Origin: Alviniconcha marisindica
Taxonomy: Eukaryota; Mollusca; Gastropoda; Provannidae
Reading direction: 5' to 3'
NCBI GenBank assembly: GCA_018857735.1
Contig: JABMCL010001588.1
Span: forward strand, 420,001 to 484,000
Length of the DNA stretch: 64,000 bases
Part shown: positions 11,087 through 22,504 of the stretch, one piece after another
Layout of the letters: each line of letters opens with the position of its first letter
Position numbering within the stretch: the stretch's first letter is position 1
Position numbers and translations under genes: made by a program
Notes under the pieces: generated by a model
Database searches by the model: none
The model's input: the letters and a program-made list of their open reading frames with translations, nothing else
Told to the model about the DNA's origin: nothing

Positions 11087-12584
11087 CTGACACTCATGGG
11101 GGAGGGGGAGTAGGGAATCTGCAATCAAGACAGAAGCATTGCAAGTCAACAATATTTGCAAATGTGTGTGTTAGGGTCTCCTAATGTTTGTGCAAGTATT
11201 GAACATAAGTCAGACAATCACAATTTGGAATCCAGGAGATTGTGTAAAGGTAAACACAAAGGCCACTCCAAGCTGGGAGTAAAGTGGTTACAGAAATCTC
11301 AACTTTCTCCAGAGCAAATGTTAGTATGTGAACTCAATGCTGTTTTGACCATACAGCATCCTGTGGTCTCTTCTTTTTTCACTTCTTGTCAGCACTGAAT
11401 GCTGAAAGTTCACTCAACCCAGCACAGATGTGTTTTTCCTAAGCTCAAGTTGGAGCACAACACCTTTTTAAGAGCAGATCACTTCTGTGCAAACATGGCA
11501 CTTCATTGTTTGTCTGTCCTTGTTACAGATTAGCCAAGTCAAACTGACTTAGCCATGCACTCCTGTAACACAGTGAACTATGAGTCTTACTCTTAGCTGT
11601 ATAGGCCTACTGAATTTGGGTTGAGTAAATGTATCATTGTATGCATCCACTGAATCTTTAGGGTGCTTTTGCTTTCGGTTTGGCATACAGTGGAACAGAG
11701 CATGATCACACTGTCAGATATGGTATTTTTCAGTGACTAAAATGTCTTCTGGGTGTTCATTGGCTGTTGCCTTTCACTTTATCCAGTCATGCGAACTGTA
11801 AAAAAAAGGTATCCTTGAGGATTTTTTGAAGAGGGTGAAAATCGGCTTTTAAATTGGGAGACAGAAGTGAGTCTACCCCTTAGAATGTGAAAAATGGGGT
11901 GCCTTGATTTCTAGCTTATTGCTGCCTGGCTGGTCTGTTTTGGACCAACAGCATGCCAGCCTGGATTGACCACCTTGGTATGCTAAGCACTTGGCCACAT
12001 CTGAGTGCTGTCATTTTCACTCAGCCTTCCCATGGTGTACTGCACTCTTGCTTTCATTGAGGTGGTTCCATTTCTGACCTTCTGCCTTGTGCCCTTACTT
12101 CAATCACGCATGCTCATAATTTATGTTTTATTAATTGTGTAGCCCCCCCCCCCCTCCACTCCCCCAGAGGTGTACATTTAATTACTGTGATCACTAAATC
12201 ACTTTTAATCAGTCAATTAATTAGTCAACAGTAAGAGCAAAGAACTTTGACACTAGCAGTCAGTACAATCAATAGCTGTTGGCGAATTAAGTCAAACATA
12301 TTTCATTGGTTAATCTAATGTGATTGTGACAGCAGGAATGTGCCAGTGTGTGTCCACACGCACCACCTTGCATGCAATGAACAGACGGTTTTAGTGCTGC
12401 ACAACAACAGTTAAAATGTAGAAGCGACTGATCTGTCTGATGCTGTGAGAGCATTGATGGAATGTTCTGTACTGAGCCGTTCATCTTTTGCATTACTAGC
12501 TAGCCAAAATATCGAGGGAAATGAACCAGTTGTCCAATTTGTTGTACTGTGTAACTGCATCACTTCTTTCCAGATGTTACATAA

Positions 12585-12586
<2 letters not shown>

Positions 12587-12637
<51 letters not shown>
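12587..12637 (+). repeat. CA microsatellite
   Basis: Pure CA array of about 50 bases. Confidence 0.95.
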
Positions 12638-12640
<3 letters not shown>

Positions 12641-12782
12641 CACACCAAAACAACAAACAAAACAAAAACTAGCTTTTCAGAGGTTTTAGGATTCATGAAT
12701 AAACAGCTAAACAGATCCATGTATTGCCAGCATGGTTTCTAATGCCTAGTCGACATTGTAAGTCATAGCAGGGTGAAACATA

Positions 12783-12788
12783 TTTATT
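12783..12788 (-). promoter_or_regulatory. Possible polyadenylation signal
   Basis: AATAAA on the minus strand, suitably placed downstream of the candidate terminal exon at 13139-13289. The hexamer is common in AT-rich DNA, so support comes only from position. Confidence 0.2.
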
Positions 12789-13138
12789 GACATCAAACAC
12801 TGCTTCATAAAGTCAGTTAAAAACAGCAAAATGTCCAGCAATCCAACAGTATCGGCTAATAACATGCGCTGACATGCCTGTTTTAGGAGCGCAGTGTACC
12901 AGTATACCATTTTGTATCTTGACTGTAGGCACTAATGTACATGCACTAGTGGGTGTGTACAGTGTTATGTTTCATAAAGTTTTCATGTTTTTATCTTCAG
13001 CATGTTTTTTTTGTTTGTTACACCCATGTCTTGTTTGTGTCTAGGGTTGGCAGCTCAATGTCCTTTCTCCTGGGTGATTTTTCTGTTTAAAACCCAGAAG
13101 TAATTCTTCATGAATCTCTTTTGATGCTTATAAAATAT

Positions 13139-13289
13139 TCAGAGCTCTGTAAACAAGACAAGCGAAATGATTGCCAGTCCGACTGGTATAACCAGAAGAA
13201 CATTGGCATTGTTAGATGGACAGATCTTCATCAGTCTGCAAATCTCTAGTTCAGCCTCATCTTGAATCTGATCACATTGCGTGGTTTTC
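13139..13289 (-). CDS. Candidate terminal coding exon with a C-terminal membrane segment
   Basis: Not recognised as a known family. On the minus strand an acceptor with a long pyrimidine tract (TTCTGCCTTCCTTTCCAAGTAG) opens an exon entering at the third base of a codon. The frame reads KTTQCDQIQDEAELEI, then CRLMKICPSNNAN, then a hydrophobic stretch VLLVIPVGLAIISLVLF, and ends FTEL-stop at 13139-13141. This resembles the tail of a tail-anchored or single-pass protein: an acidic cysteine-bearing stretch, then about 17 apolar residues. Codon choice looks coding. A minus-strand AATAAA lies at 12783-12788, about 350 bases past the stop. No matching upstream exon (ending two bases into a codon) was found with confidence, so this remains a candidate. 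Confidence 0.35.
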
Positions 13290-13391
13290 CTACTTGGAAA
13301 GGAAGGCAGAAGTGAGAATGCAAGGAGGATAAACTCCAGCAAAGTCCTATGTGTGCTCAGATACTGTGTGGCTGCATGATGTTTTAATGGT

Positions 13392-13646
13392 CCTGTGAAC
13401 AAAAATCAGCCCATCTGTACAAACACCCACCTTCACTGTTCTCTTTTTATCGTTGTTACTATTATATAATGTATGCATAACTAGACAACTCCATTCTTTC
13501 TGATTAATCAATCCTGTGAGCAACACTCAGCCCATCTGGACAAATGCCCATCTTCATTGTTTGTTCTCTTTTTATCATTATTCATATTATATAATGTGTG
13601 CATATCTAGACAACTCCGTTCTTTCTCAGTTTCTGATTAATCAATA
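13392..13646 (+). repeat. Tandem duplication of a roughly 121-base unit
   Basis: Each copy begins cctgtga(a/g)caa, contains cagcccatctg and tctttttatc, and ends ctagacaactcc(a/g)ttctttct...gattaatcaat. The duplication abuts the left side of the SINE at 13655. Confidence 0.8.
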
Positions 13647-13654
13647 AGCAGGGG

Positions 13655-13940
13655 AGCGGGGATGGCTCAGTTGGTAGACCGTCTGACCGAAAATTTGGGT
13701 GCAGTGTTGACATGGGTGAGAGATTTTTATCCCAAAGTCAGCTTTCAGTGCAGACTCTCTTATGGTGTCCATACATCCCCCATGTGCAATCGCATGCATC
13801 AACATCTGCACATATGTTAAAAATCCCAAACACTAGCAGCCTTACCATTGTTTTGACACAAAAACACTGCACACACTTGTAGGAATGGGTAGCACTGCTC
13901 CTGTGGCTGATGTGCCTTACCCAGGTAAGATGACCCAAAT
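13655..13940 (+). mobile_element. tRNA-derived SINE, degenerate
   Basis: The head gggagcggggatggctcagt followed by tggtaga has a perfect A-box (TGGCTCAGTTGG). The B-box region is degenerate. The downstream body (ctttcagtgcagactct...) resembles the elements at 23357 and 34742. It ends near an A-rich stretch at about 13940-13975. Confidence 0.65.
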
Positions 13941-14247
13941 TAGAAGAAAGAACAGAAGAAGAAGAAAAAAACAAAACAGCTGTGTGAATCAGATCATCTG
14001 CTGGCATAACAGAAAGTGGTACAATTTTCCCATCTCAGCATCTAGTGGCTATGTCAGTGGTGTGTAACATGTAGTGACAATGTAACAGACACAAGGGCTT
14101 TGGGGAAGATGACATTCCTATTTCAGAAAATGGTTTGCTGTGATTGTGACCGTTGTAAGGGGTGGGAACATTATTTTAAGAATGTTAGACTGTAATATTT
14201 GGGTTAGATGGACAGCTGTTTAAAGTATTGTGTGTATATAATTATTA

Positions 14248-14250
<3 letters not shown>

Positions 14251-14291
<41 letters not shown>
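14251..14291 (+). repeat. GT microsatellite
   Basis: Pure GT array of about 41 bases. Confidence 0.95.
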
Positions 14292-14296
<5 letters not shown>

Positions 14297-14571
14297 GTAG
14301 TTTCTGATTGACTTTAACCTTTGTAAGATCGTTTAGTAACTACTGAACATATCTAGCTATAGAACAAGGGACATAAGTGACACATATCCAGTCCTGGGCC
14401 TGAAATAGCAAAAAGTTGAATGTTGATGTCGAATTTTGGGGGTTTTCTCCATCAGTGGAGCTTTCAGACTTATGCATGATGATAACCTATATTAAAGTTA
14501 ACATATTTCTAGCAGATTTGATGACAGTCTGTTTTCTTCAGGGTCACAGAAGAATCTGATGTACAACAAAA

Positions 14572-14572
<1 letters not shown>

Positions 14573-14615
<43 letters not shown>

Positions 14616-14689
14616 GTAAAAACTAAAATTCACATAAAGCCACATCATTGTGAGGGATTTATTACACTTTAATTAAACAAACACAGAGT

Positions 14690-14740
<51 letters not shown>
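14573..14740 (+). repeat. Two CA arrays separated by 80 bases
   Basis: CA arrays at 14574-14610 and 14693-14740. A reverse-sense GT array follows at 14880-14925, giving an inverted CA/GT pair about 140 bases apart that could fold. Confidence 0.9.
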
Positions 14741-14742
<2 letters not shown>

Positions 14743-14878
14743 GTGAATGTGTGTACAAAGTGCATTCAGTGCTAAGTTTTTGATGTACAGTACACAGTCA
14801 TTTGTTTAATCACATAATTTTGCTCAGCAAAAATACAGTGAGGTTTTTGAAAGGTTGGATCATTCATGTGAGCTGCTA

Positions 14879-14927
<49 letters not shown>

Positions 14928-15133
14928 TGTGCATGGGTGGGTACAGGTTTGTGCTAAATTGTCAATAATCATTTGAATATTATGGAAACACAAAATCCAA
15001 ATGTCATTTAGGTACTTCTCCATTAAAATTTAAAGGTCTCTCACACAACTTCACCACTGTTGTAGTGGCTTGTTATTATCTGTCTCAAACAAGTGACCAC
15101 CAAAGACAAAATATTTATTTAAAAGTAAACATG

Positions 15134-15215
15134 TTACTTAACATCCACAGAAACCATAAGGCTTATTAGGGACGGGAACCAGAGACATGTCCTCTTCATG
15201 TTTAAATTTGAAGTG
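15134..15215 (-). mobile_element. SINE tail fragment
   Basis: Read on the minus strand it contains cccgtccctaataagcctta followed by tggtttctgtgg, the same word as the 3' part of the SINE inserted at 45403-45706. A further copy lies at 47374-47412 (minus). The 5' end is not defined. Confidence 0.5.
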
Positions 15216-15721
15216 CGTTTGTGGCCAAGACACTGAAGACAGTGAGAAGCAATATCGTAGAAATTTCCTATGGCTGGTGCAAAGTAGAACCTGTTGACTC
15301 GCCTGCCGCCATTATTCAGGCTTAGGGTATTGATTGCATTCGCTCTTCCCCAGCATCCTACTTGCTGTTGCACATTTTGTGCTGCTGCTTGTGCTGATGG
15401 CGGCACTGATGGTAGATGCAATCAGAGCAAACCGGAATCTTACTCTTTGCATAATTCATGGGATCAGTTGTGATCTTTTTTTAACCCCAAAAAAAATGTG
15501 TGAAAGTAAGAACTTTGCTCTCTGTCTTGACCCACTTGTTGATTTCGTTCTAGCATGAGAGGTTTTGAACAGAGGTTTTAGTTCCAGTGCTGCAGTTCAT
15601 TTCAGGTTTACCATTTAGTTTTATCCCTGTTGGTGTTATTTTGCATCTCTGACTTTTGTCCCCCCCCCCCCCCCAGCCCTTGAGTAGAAAATGAAGGAAT
15701 GTATAGGAAAGAGAGAATCAA

Positions 15722-15848
15722 ATGGGCGATTCAATCAATAGCATCAGGGAAAGTGGAGCCCAAGCCAGACTGAGATCCCGGGCACAGTTTGCTGAAGAAT
15801 TTCCATTGAACATCCTTGGGAAATCAATGGTTGCCATGACTACCGGAA
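15722..15848 (+). CDS. Candidate first coding exon at the right border of the CpG-poor domain
   Basis: Not recognised. An ATG in excellent context (CAAATGG) opens a frame of 114 codons. Its first 42 codons look coding (MGDSINSIRESGAQARLR, then SRAQFAEEFPLNILGK), while the later part decays into Gly/Pro-rich translation of G/C tracts. A GTAGGG at 15849 could act as donor. A poly-C/CAG acceptor-like site lies at 15661-15676. Against it, the same bases carry RFX-like and ETS-like promoter words, and no following exon was identified. Confidence 0.25.
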
Positions 15849-15850
15849 GT
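15827..15850. promoter_or_regulatory. RFX X-box-like site next to an ETS core
   Basis: GTTGCCATGACTAC matches the RFX X-box (GTTGCCATGGCAAC) at 11 of 14 positions. It is followed directly by ACCGGAAGT, a strong ETS core. The pair sits exactly where the CpG-poor domain ends, as expected for a promoter at a gene boundary. RFX sites typically serve cilia-related genes; the target here is unknown. Confidence 0.35.
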
Positions 15851-16656
15851 AGGGGAGATGGGCTCCCCTTTGACAAGGCCGCGAGGGGGAGGGGTGGGTG
15901 TGTGGGGACGGGTTTGGCAAATCAGGCAATGGCGGCTCAGTCTCCTTGTGGCAGAATGACCAAGGACTGGAAATCTGCTGAGGTATCGGAAAACTTCATC
16001 CGTGCTCGCCCCCCCCCCCCCCGACCTCCGCCCCCCAACGAACCACCACCACCAACGAACCCATGACCTAGTGATAATACTCTTTACTGTAATGCTCTGC
16101 ATTGCAATGAACTTCCTCGCGTTTTTCCATGCCTTAGTCGATAGTGTGATCATGGCTGGTTTATGATGCCTCCTGCGCCCCCCCCACACACACCTAGAAG
16201 AAGGAGGGGAAGGAAAAAAGTGATGGAGGAAGAAGAAGAAGAAAAAGGGAGTCTACATGACAAGTTCCACAATAGTTTGGTCATTGTTCTGCTGCTTTGG
16301 CTGGTTTGAGTCGGCCTAGCTGGGTATTGCTGTTAGTTACAGGTAAAGGTTAGCGTGGCTCATGCTCGAGACACTGCAGGCGGGTGTGGGTTATTGTTTT
16401 GTCCCTGCGCCCGCTCCCCTTACGTTCTACGATGGATACAGTTTGTTTTGTATCCTGGGCGACGCCCCGTCCTCACCGGTGTTAAGAAATTCGCGTCAGT
16501 GACACTGACAGTTAAAGGGGTTTCATACATGTTAAGTAACCTGCTTTTGGTAGAAACTGAGGTGGGTTTTGGTGGGGTTTTTTTAAAATAATTATTATTT
16601 TAATTTTGTTTCCATTTCTTTAACGCCAGTCGGAAGCTTTCGGGTTTTGTTACTCT

Positions 16657-16691
16657 CCCCCCCCCCCCCCCCCCCCTTTGGGGGGGGGGGG
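16657..16691. repeat. C20-TTT-G12 homopolymer hairpin
   Basis: Twenty C, three T and twelve G in succession form a perfect short-loop hairpin. Unusual even in this homopolymer-rich region. Confidence 0.95.
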
Positions 16692-16786
16692 ATCTGATGT
16701 AATATTGGGAGCTCAGTAAGCAACCCCCCTCCTCCTCCCCCCACTCCCCACCCCCCCGCACCTTCATTCTCCCAACTGAAGCAAGT

Positions 16787-16809
16787 ATGAGTGCTGAAGT
16801 GGACGCCTT
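16787..16809 (+). CDS. Candidate first coding exon of an unidentified gene (exon A)
   Basis: Not recognised. An ATG with A at -3 (GCAAGTATGA) starts MSAEVDA and two further bases (TT) before a perfect donor GTAAGTTG at 16810. The surroundings are CpG-containing and flanked by poly-C/poly-G, as many promoters in this window are. The next strong splice pair, at 17104-17123, continues the frame: TT plus G makes leucine. Because a 23-base exon carries little information, the call depends on the phase match with exons B and C. Confidence 0.35.
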
Positions 16810-17076
16810 GTAAGTTGTGCTGTTTTTGTTGTTGTTTTTCTTCTAAATGGTGACGATCAGTCTTAGCCTCATGGTTGGTCTTTTCAATTTCCTAATTAAA
16901 TTGATGAAATATACCCCTTCCTCCCCCCCCCCCCCCCGCCTCCCCGTAGCAGCTGTTTTGCTGAAGTGTGCACCCCCACCGCCGTTCTCGCAGTTCTCCC
17001 CAGTTTCGGGTACAGGCGTGTAAGCGTACAGATGCAGTGGTTGCTGCTTGCAGATCTATCTGTCTGTGTAGTAGAC

Positions 17077-17123
17077 TGTAGATGCTGACATTTTCGCCCG
17101 CAGGAAACGGGGCGAAGAGGTCG
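17077..17123 (+). other. Alternative reading of exon B as a first exon
   Basis: If the AG at 17102-17103 is not used as an acceptor, the ATG at 17077 opens a 47-base first exon ending at the same GTAAGA donor. Its ending phase would be one base earlier in the codon than the microexon reading, so only one of the two can join exon C in an open frame. Confidence 0.12.
17104..17123 (+). CDS. Candidate 20-base microexon of the same gene (exon B)
   Basis: The acceptor is pyrimidine-rich (ACATTTTCGCCCGCAG) and the donor is GTAAGA at 17124. In the phase set by exon A it reads (L)KRGEEV and leaves one base, G. Alternative: an upstream ATG at 17077 would make this a first exon reading MLTFSPAGNGAKRS. 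Either way the donor suggests an exon boundary. Confidence 0.3.
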
Positions 17124-17129
17124 GTAAGA

Positions 17130-17669
17130 CTAACACTGACGGCTGTTTCCCCACCAGGTTAATGCGGTCTACTTCATGCGCTCCTTTGACACACCTGGCG
17201 CGCCTGCCGGGCTGGGTGCGTTGAGGTTGTTTACAAACGCGCGAAGTCCGACAGTCCATTTTCTTACCCCTATTTGCTGTGATGAATAAGATACGGTTTC
17301 TATTCTCGACGACACAATCGTCACTGTCGGGTCTGTGACGCAAGTGGGAGCTGTACTTTTTACGCTGCTGCCTTGCGCGGGCATGTTTCGAAATGACAGG
17401 GCAAGTTTTTAACCCACTTATGCAACAGGACCCGCTCTGACCGTGCCGCAAGAAGGGCAGTCCGTGGAATGAATTGAAGATGACAGATTACCTATCTAAG
17501 CCGATTTGTTTCACACTGGGACGTATTTTTAGCCATTGTCGTCAGATCAGGCAGTATAGGGATGTCCCCGCGTTGGCTTTACCTGACTGGAGGTAGATCG
17601 TAAATAGCTCACTAATCTCCCGCCACCCTTCCTCCCCTTAACCTCAACCTCCGCTCGCCTCTCCCCCTC

Positions 17670-17724
<55 letters not shown>

Positions 17725-19720
17725 TTAAAATAGGGACAAGGTTGTTGCCACAGGTTTTCTACAATGACGTCAAAGCGGGCACATCCAACCTGTGTGTCGT
17801 GTGCATACCTGTACTCTATATTGTCCGTTCTGCCAACTCCAGAGTGTCATACATAGTGCCTTCGAAACCCTCCGTTTTGGCGCCTCGCATCGCCACTGCT
17901 TCACGAGTAACCCTCACGTCGGGATCAAGGCTAGCTGTACGCAGCCAGTTCTGGAGTAACCGGGGCGATTTCTTACTTAGCTCATGTGGATCAGCACACT
18001 TGTGACTTCGTCAGGTAGGCAAACTTGCGTGAATTTGGAGCCGTTTGTGAAAGGACCCTGTCTGTTTATGGGGTGTATTGTATTGTGCCGGTGCCGAGTG
18101 GTGGAGTAAAGTGTAAAGCTGATTTGGGGGGCAGGTCTTGTGCGAATACACCGTACTTAGCCTGCTGTAGGGTAGACGACATCGGGGTACCAAGGTTGCT
18201 CAGTGAGGGTGGAACAATTATCGAACTTGGCCTGGATGTGCTCGGCTGTTCCTTTTTGCTGAAGAAGGCGTCTACTGTTTGCTTTGCACTCGGCGCCGGT
18301 AAAGTGCTTTGGCAGTTTGAACAGCAGTAAGATAGGGATACGTAGTTCACTCATTCTATCCGTTTTTTGTTTTATACATATTTTGTTTGGCATTGGTCTG
18401 ACAGTGTGTACCTTCCTCCTACAAGTGTGTATATGCCTGGAGAGGAAGTGTCGAATTTACTTTACACGCAGTGTTGTTCAGGAGAGAATGAAGAAGAGCG
18501 CCAAAATCGTAACAGTCTGATGTGTACGAATCGGTAGTATTACTAGTAACAGCGCAAAGTATAACCCCCCCCCCCCCCTTCCTCCCCCACCCCAAGAGAG
18601 AGGGAGAGGTTATAATATAAAATTCATAATTTGTGGAACAGGCTACACTGTCTTCTGTAAGTACAGCTCTTGGTTGTTTGCCTAAAGCAGTCCATTTCTT
18701 AGTTCTTTATTTTCAGTTTTTAAATTAAAAACATTTGGCCTTGGGGACCGTTTGGGGGGGGGGGGGGTTAGCTCATAAAATAGGTCACCGTATTCCACCG
18801 TGAGAGTTGTATTTGATCAAAACGGTCATTATGTGTAGCTGATCGATTTGTACAGCAATTCAGGTGGTGGCATCCTTGATTGGATGCTACAGTTGTGCAG
18901 CGCAGTGCACGTCGCCTATTTATAAACAAGCCAGCGTGAACAGTCAAAACTGAGGTCAGCAGATGGTGATGACTATACGCTTTGATTGCCACTGACAGTC
19001 GGCGCAGCTGTAGTTCTATCCCCACGTCCTGTGCCCGTACATGATGGGAATTCGTTGTCTGTCGTGTGTGTATGTGTACAACTTGCTTGTGCTTTTTTTT
19101 CTTCTCAAAGACGGATGGATAATTTGCCAGTCGGTAGAATGAAATCCTCGGCGTGGCAGTACTGCAAACAACCGGAATGCTGTGCGGTAGTAACGTGACG
19201 TCTTGACATTGCCGGTGTTTTTGCGGCGGCTTGCTACCGCACGCTTTCCTCGTCGCCTCGTGTTTTCTTTTCCCGGTGGGTTTGGCACGACTTCAGCTCG
19301 ACAAGGTATGCACGCGGGCTCAGTCCTTCCGCCTGCAGACATTACGTTACGCAATCGCGACAGCATGGCTTCGACTCGCGTTGTACTGCTGATGCTCTAC
19401 AACTCCTGCTTCCCCCCAGTGTTTTACTGATCAGTGTGGTACATGGTCGCAGCACCTTAAACTATACGAGGCAAACGTGTTACGTATTATGCAAATGAAT
19501 GTGTTGGAAGTATGTTGCTTCCCTCCCCCCACCCCCGCCCACCCATATATATTATAGCGCAGTTGACAAGGTCGCCGGTTTGAAGGGGCAGCGCTAAACG
19601 GTTGTTCATTCAGTAACGACAGAATGATACATAATTGCAGCTAGAAGGCAACGGGTTCTCAGCCAGAGTTTGGAGTTTGATCCTGACTCGATGCTGTCTC
19701 GATGCTGTAGCTTGTCTTGT
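17130..19720. other. CpG-normal spacer or intron
   Basis: If exons A-C are real this is the start of the second intron. It contains the 53-base poly-C and C-runs at 18566-18578. Several open frames of 70-130 codons on both strands overlap each other and show no recognisable domain. Confidence 0.4.
17672..17724 (+). repeat. Poly-C tract of 53, the longest in the window
   Basis: Uninterrupted C from 17672 to 17724. Exact length is likely to vary between alleles and to be error-prone in assembly. Confidence 0.95.
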
Positions 19721-19724
19721 TCTA

Positions 19725-19862
19725 GTCTGGCGGGTAATCAGACTAGATGTCATAGTCTGACGGCGTAAGCAGACCAAATGGCCGAGTCTGAGAGGTTAGC
19801 CGGACAAAATGTCCTGGTCTGATGGAATAACCAGACTTAATGGCTAAACACTGACTAAATGT
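19725..19862 (+). repeat. Diverged 31-base minisatellite, four copies
   Basis: Repeated units of the form (t/g)agtctga-ggc-gtaa-cagac-aaatg-c. Confidence 0.6.
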
Positions 19863-20330
19863 CTTGCCTGTGCATGTAAAACAACTTAATGCAGGGAAGT
19901 AAGAAGACCTAGTTTGAAATCATTTGTATTGTTTGTGGAGGTGGGTTTTTACTGCAGTTTTGAAGGTGTGAGAGGACTGAATGTGATGGCTATCAGACGG
20001 GAGTGAATGAACATTCCCATTACATCATGGTTGTAGGTAAACACTGAAGTACTATGTGCACTAGTGGGTCTTTGGAGCACTGCATTTTGCCAGAATTGTT
20101 CGCAGGTGTGCATTATTAAAGTACTGAAAATGTTGAAAATAGAAGAGCCATTTGTGGCTGTAGCTGTGGCGGTCACTTCAAATGCAAAATGCCATTTAGC
20201 CCAGTGGTTTGATGGACACATGATGGGTTGAGGTAGGAATCGCATAAATTAAAAAGAAGTTTATGTAGTAAAGAAGAAGAAAAAAAGGAAAAAATCTGAA
20301 ACAAGAATGACTTCTAGCATTCTAAAACAA

Positions 20331-20792
20331 GATCCAAACACATAAAAGGTTCAAAAGAACGCAATTTATCAGGACGAAAACACAGTCTGCTAATTTTCAG
20401 GGTAATCCCCTTTGTTGAGCTACAAAACAACTCTTAACAGTGAAACGGTGAAAAACGATGAAAAAGTTAGATGTGAAGCTAAATAACTTATCCGTTTTTG
20501 GTTGAGCAATGTTGTTTTCCTGTCCAGTGCTTGGAAGAATGTTGGCATGACAACATTCTTCCAAGCACTGAACAGATACCAACATTCTTCCAAGCACTGG
20601 ACAGGAAAGCAGCATAGTTCAACCAAAAACAGATAAGTTCTTTAGCTTCTTATCTCATTTTTCGTTTTTCGCTGTTTAACTGTTGTTTAAGAGTTGTTTT
20701 GTAGCTTGACAAAGGGGATTACCCCGAAAATTTGCAGATTATGTTTTTGTCCTAATAAATAGTGTTCTTTTGAACCTTTTATCTGTTTGGAT
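20331..20792. mobile_element. Foldback element (MITE-like) of 462 bases
   Basis: The two halves are inverted copies. The ends read atccaaaca-ataaaaggttc on both strands, and complementarity continues through caaaggggattaccc and ttttggttgaa. The centre holds three copies of cattcttccaagcactg in alternating orientation. Arms are about 215 bases each with scattered mismatches. No transposase and no clear target duplication. It would be transcribed into a long double-stranded RNA. Confidence 0.85.
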
Positions 20793-21214
20793 GAAGTTAA
20801 TGTAGTATATAGATTTATATGCTTTTGGCGGGGTCTTGATGGGCACAGGGAAACTTATGCACACGACACAAAGGCAAGTACACATGACACAGTTTGACTG
20901 CTCACGAGTACTTCGCTGGTAACATTTCCTGTGCTACTTTCTTGATAAAGACGAACATCTCAGGAGAGAGGTTGGGTACCTTCACCTTACATTAGCTATG
21001 CATAATATTCATTGCTATCATTGCCAGAACAATTTTTGCACTAAGACAGGCATTTCTGTGTGTCTTTTTGAGCAATTTTGGTGCTTAAATTGTTAATTTT
21101 AGAGAGCAGGTCCACATTTTCACTGCTACTCCGAGGCTTCTAGTTTGGGGGTGGGCGTGGCAGATGGGGGGAGTGAACTGACAGGTGTACACCGGTGGGA
21201 TATGCCACTACCTC

Positions 21215-21216
<2 letters not shown>

Positions 21217-21279
<63 letters not shown>
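21217..21279 (+). repeat. GT microsatellite
   Basis: Pure TG array of about 62 bases. Confidence 0.95.
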
Positions 21280-21280
<1 letters not shown>

Positions 21281-22496
21281 GTACATGGCATATTGAAGTA
21301 ATCTAGGAGTAAGTAGTGCATACGCCGGCTCAAGAGCGTGCATAGTAAGTGCGTCTGTGTATGTGTACTGTGTAGTGCACACGGGCTGCTTTGTGTGTTG
21401 AGTATGTTTTATACATCTGTAGTACGTACGGGAGTGCATGATCACTGTTTTTCACTGAACACAGTTGTGCACACGGCGGGCTATGAAAACTCACAGGCAC
21501 AGAACATGGGTTATTATCATCATTGTGTTTTTATTTTTATTCATAAGAATCATAGGAGAGAGTTCAGGTTGTTGGCACACGGGAGGACATCGCTAGGAAT
21601 GTCACCAACAGGTTTTGTCAGGCGTGAAACGGGGTCGTAAATAAAACGGCCATTATATTGGTGTACTGGCCTTTTCAACCCCTTTGGTTGGCGAGGCTTT
21701 TGAGATTGAAAGCTAACTTAAAAGTAACCAGAGCGTAAATTTTTCGTTCATCCAGATCGATACGATTGACCGAACTGTGTATCTATAAATATGTGAGATG
21801 TAAATACCCAGCCTTTTTTTGTTTGTCTTTCTTTCTTTTTTTAACCAAGATTCTCTGTCTCTCTTTCTCTTTCTTTGTCTGTCTGTCTGTCCCTGTTTCT
21901 CTCTCTCGCTCTGATGCACGCACACACAACAACAACAGCAACAAAACAACAACATACATCCCGTTGTTGTGTTCTGTTGGTAGTTTTACTGCAGTGTAAG
22001 GGAGAGTTGTCTACTCGTATGTTTACTTTGGATTTGATAATGGTTGGCGTTTTTGTGTGTGTTCCCGCCCCGCTTCCCCCTCCCCCCCTTTTTGAAGACG
22101 GCCAACTGCCTAAGTGCTTCATTGAGCACCGTAAATAGCTATAATTAGTGTAACCCCCACCCCCCACCTCTTTCTGTCAGCCCTCTTCCTCTTCGCCTTG
22201 TACATAAACAGCTTGGTTTTTAATCCTTCTCACAATGGTTTATCTATTTACCGCGCCGTGTTTTTATTTCTTTCAGTCGTCGTTATTTTCTTGCATTTTG
22301 ACATCAATCGATGGCCTGCTAATTTACTCACTAACGCGGAACCAAAGCCTGTGGAAGCTTTACTGCGTTAGCGGGAAGCTTTTTCCGTGGGATCAGCGAC
22401 TATTTAATTTTGAATTATCAGACTGTTAGTGGGGGGTCCTGTTTCACCCCGGTGTCTGCACGCGAGTCTAAGGCCTGAGATTACGCCAGCGCCAGC

Positions 22497-22504
22497 TATA
22501 AATA
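22497..22504 (+). promoter_or_regulatory. TATA-box-like word
   Basis: TATAAATA in a CpG-containing context. No initiator, first exon or reading frame downstream could be tied to it. Confidence 0.15.

Larger units (their letters stand above)
15661..16060. other. Border of the CpG-poor domain
   Basis: Begins with a C-run (15661-15674) and ends with C-rich (16010-16022) and ccaccacc sequence. Between them lie the candidate exon and RFX/ETS-like sites listed separately. CpG rises sharply from about 15840. Confidence 0.4.
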
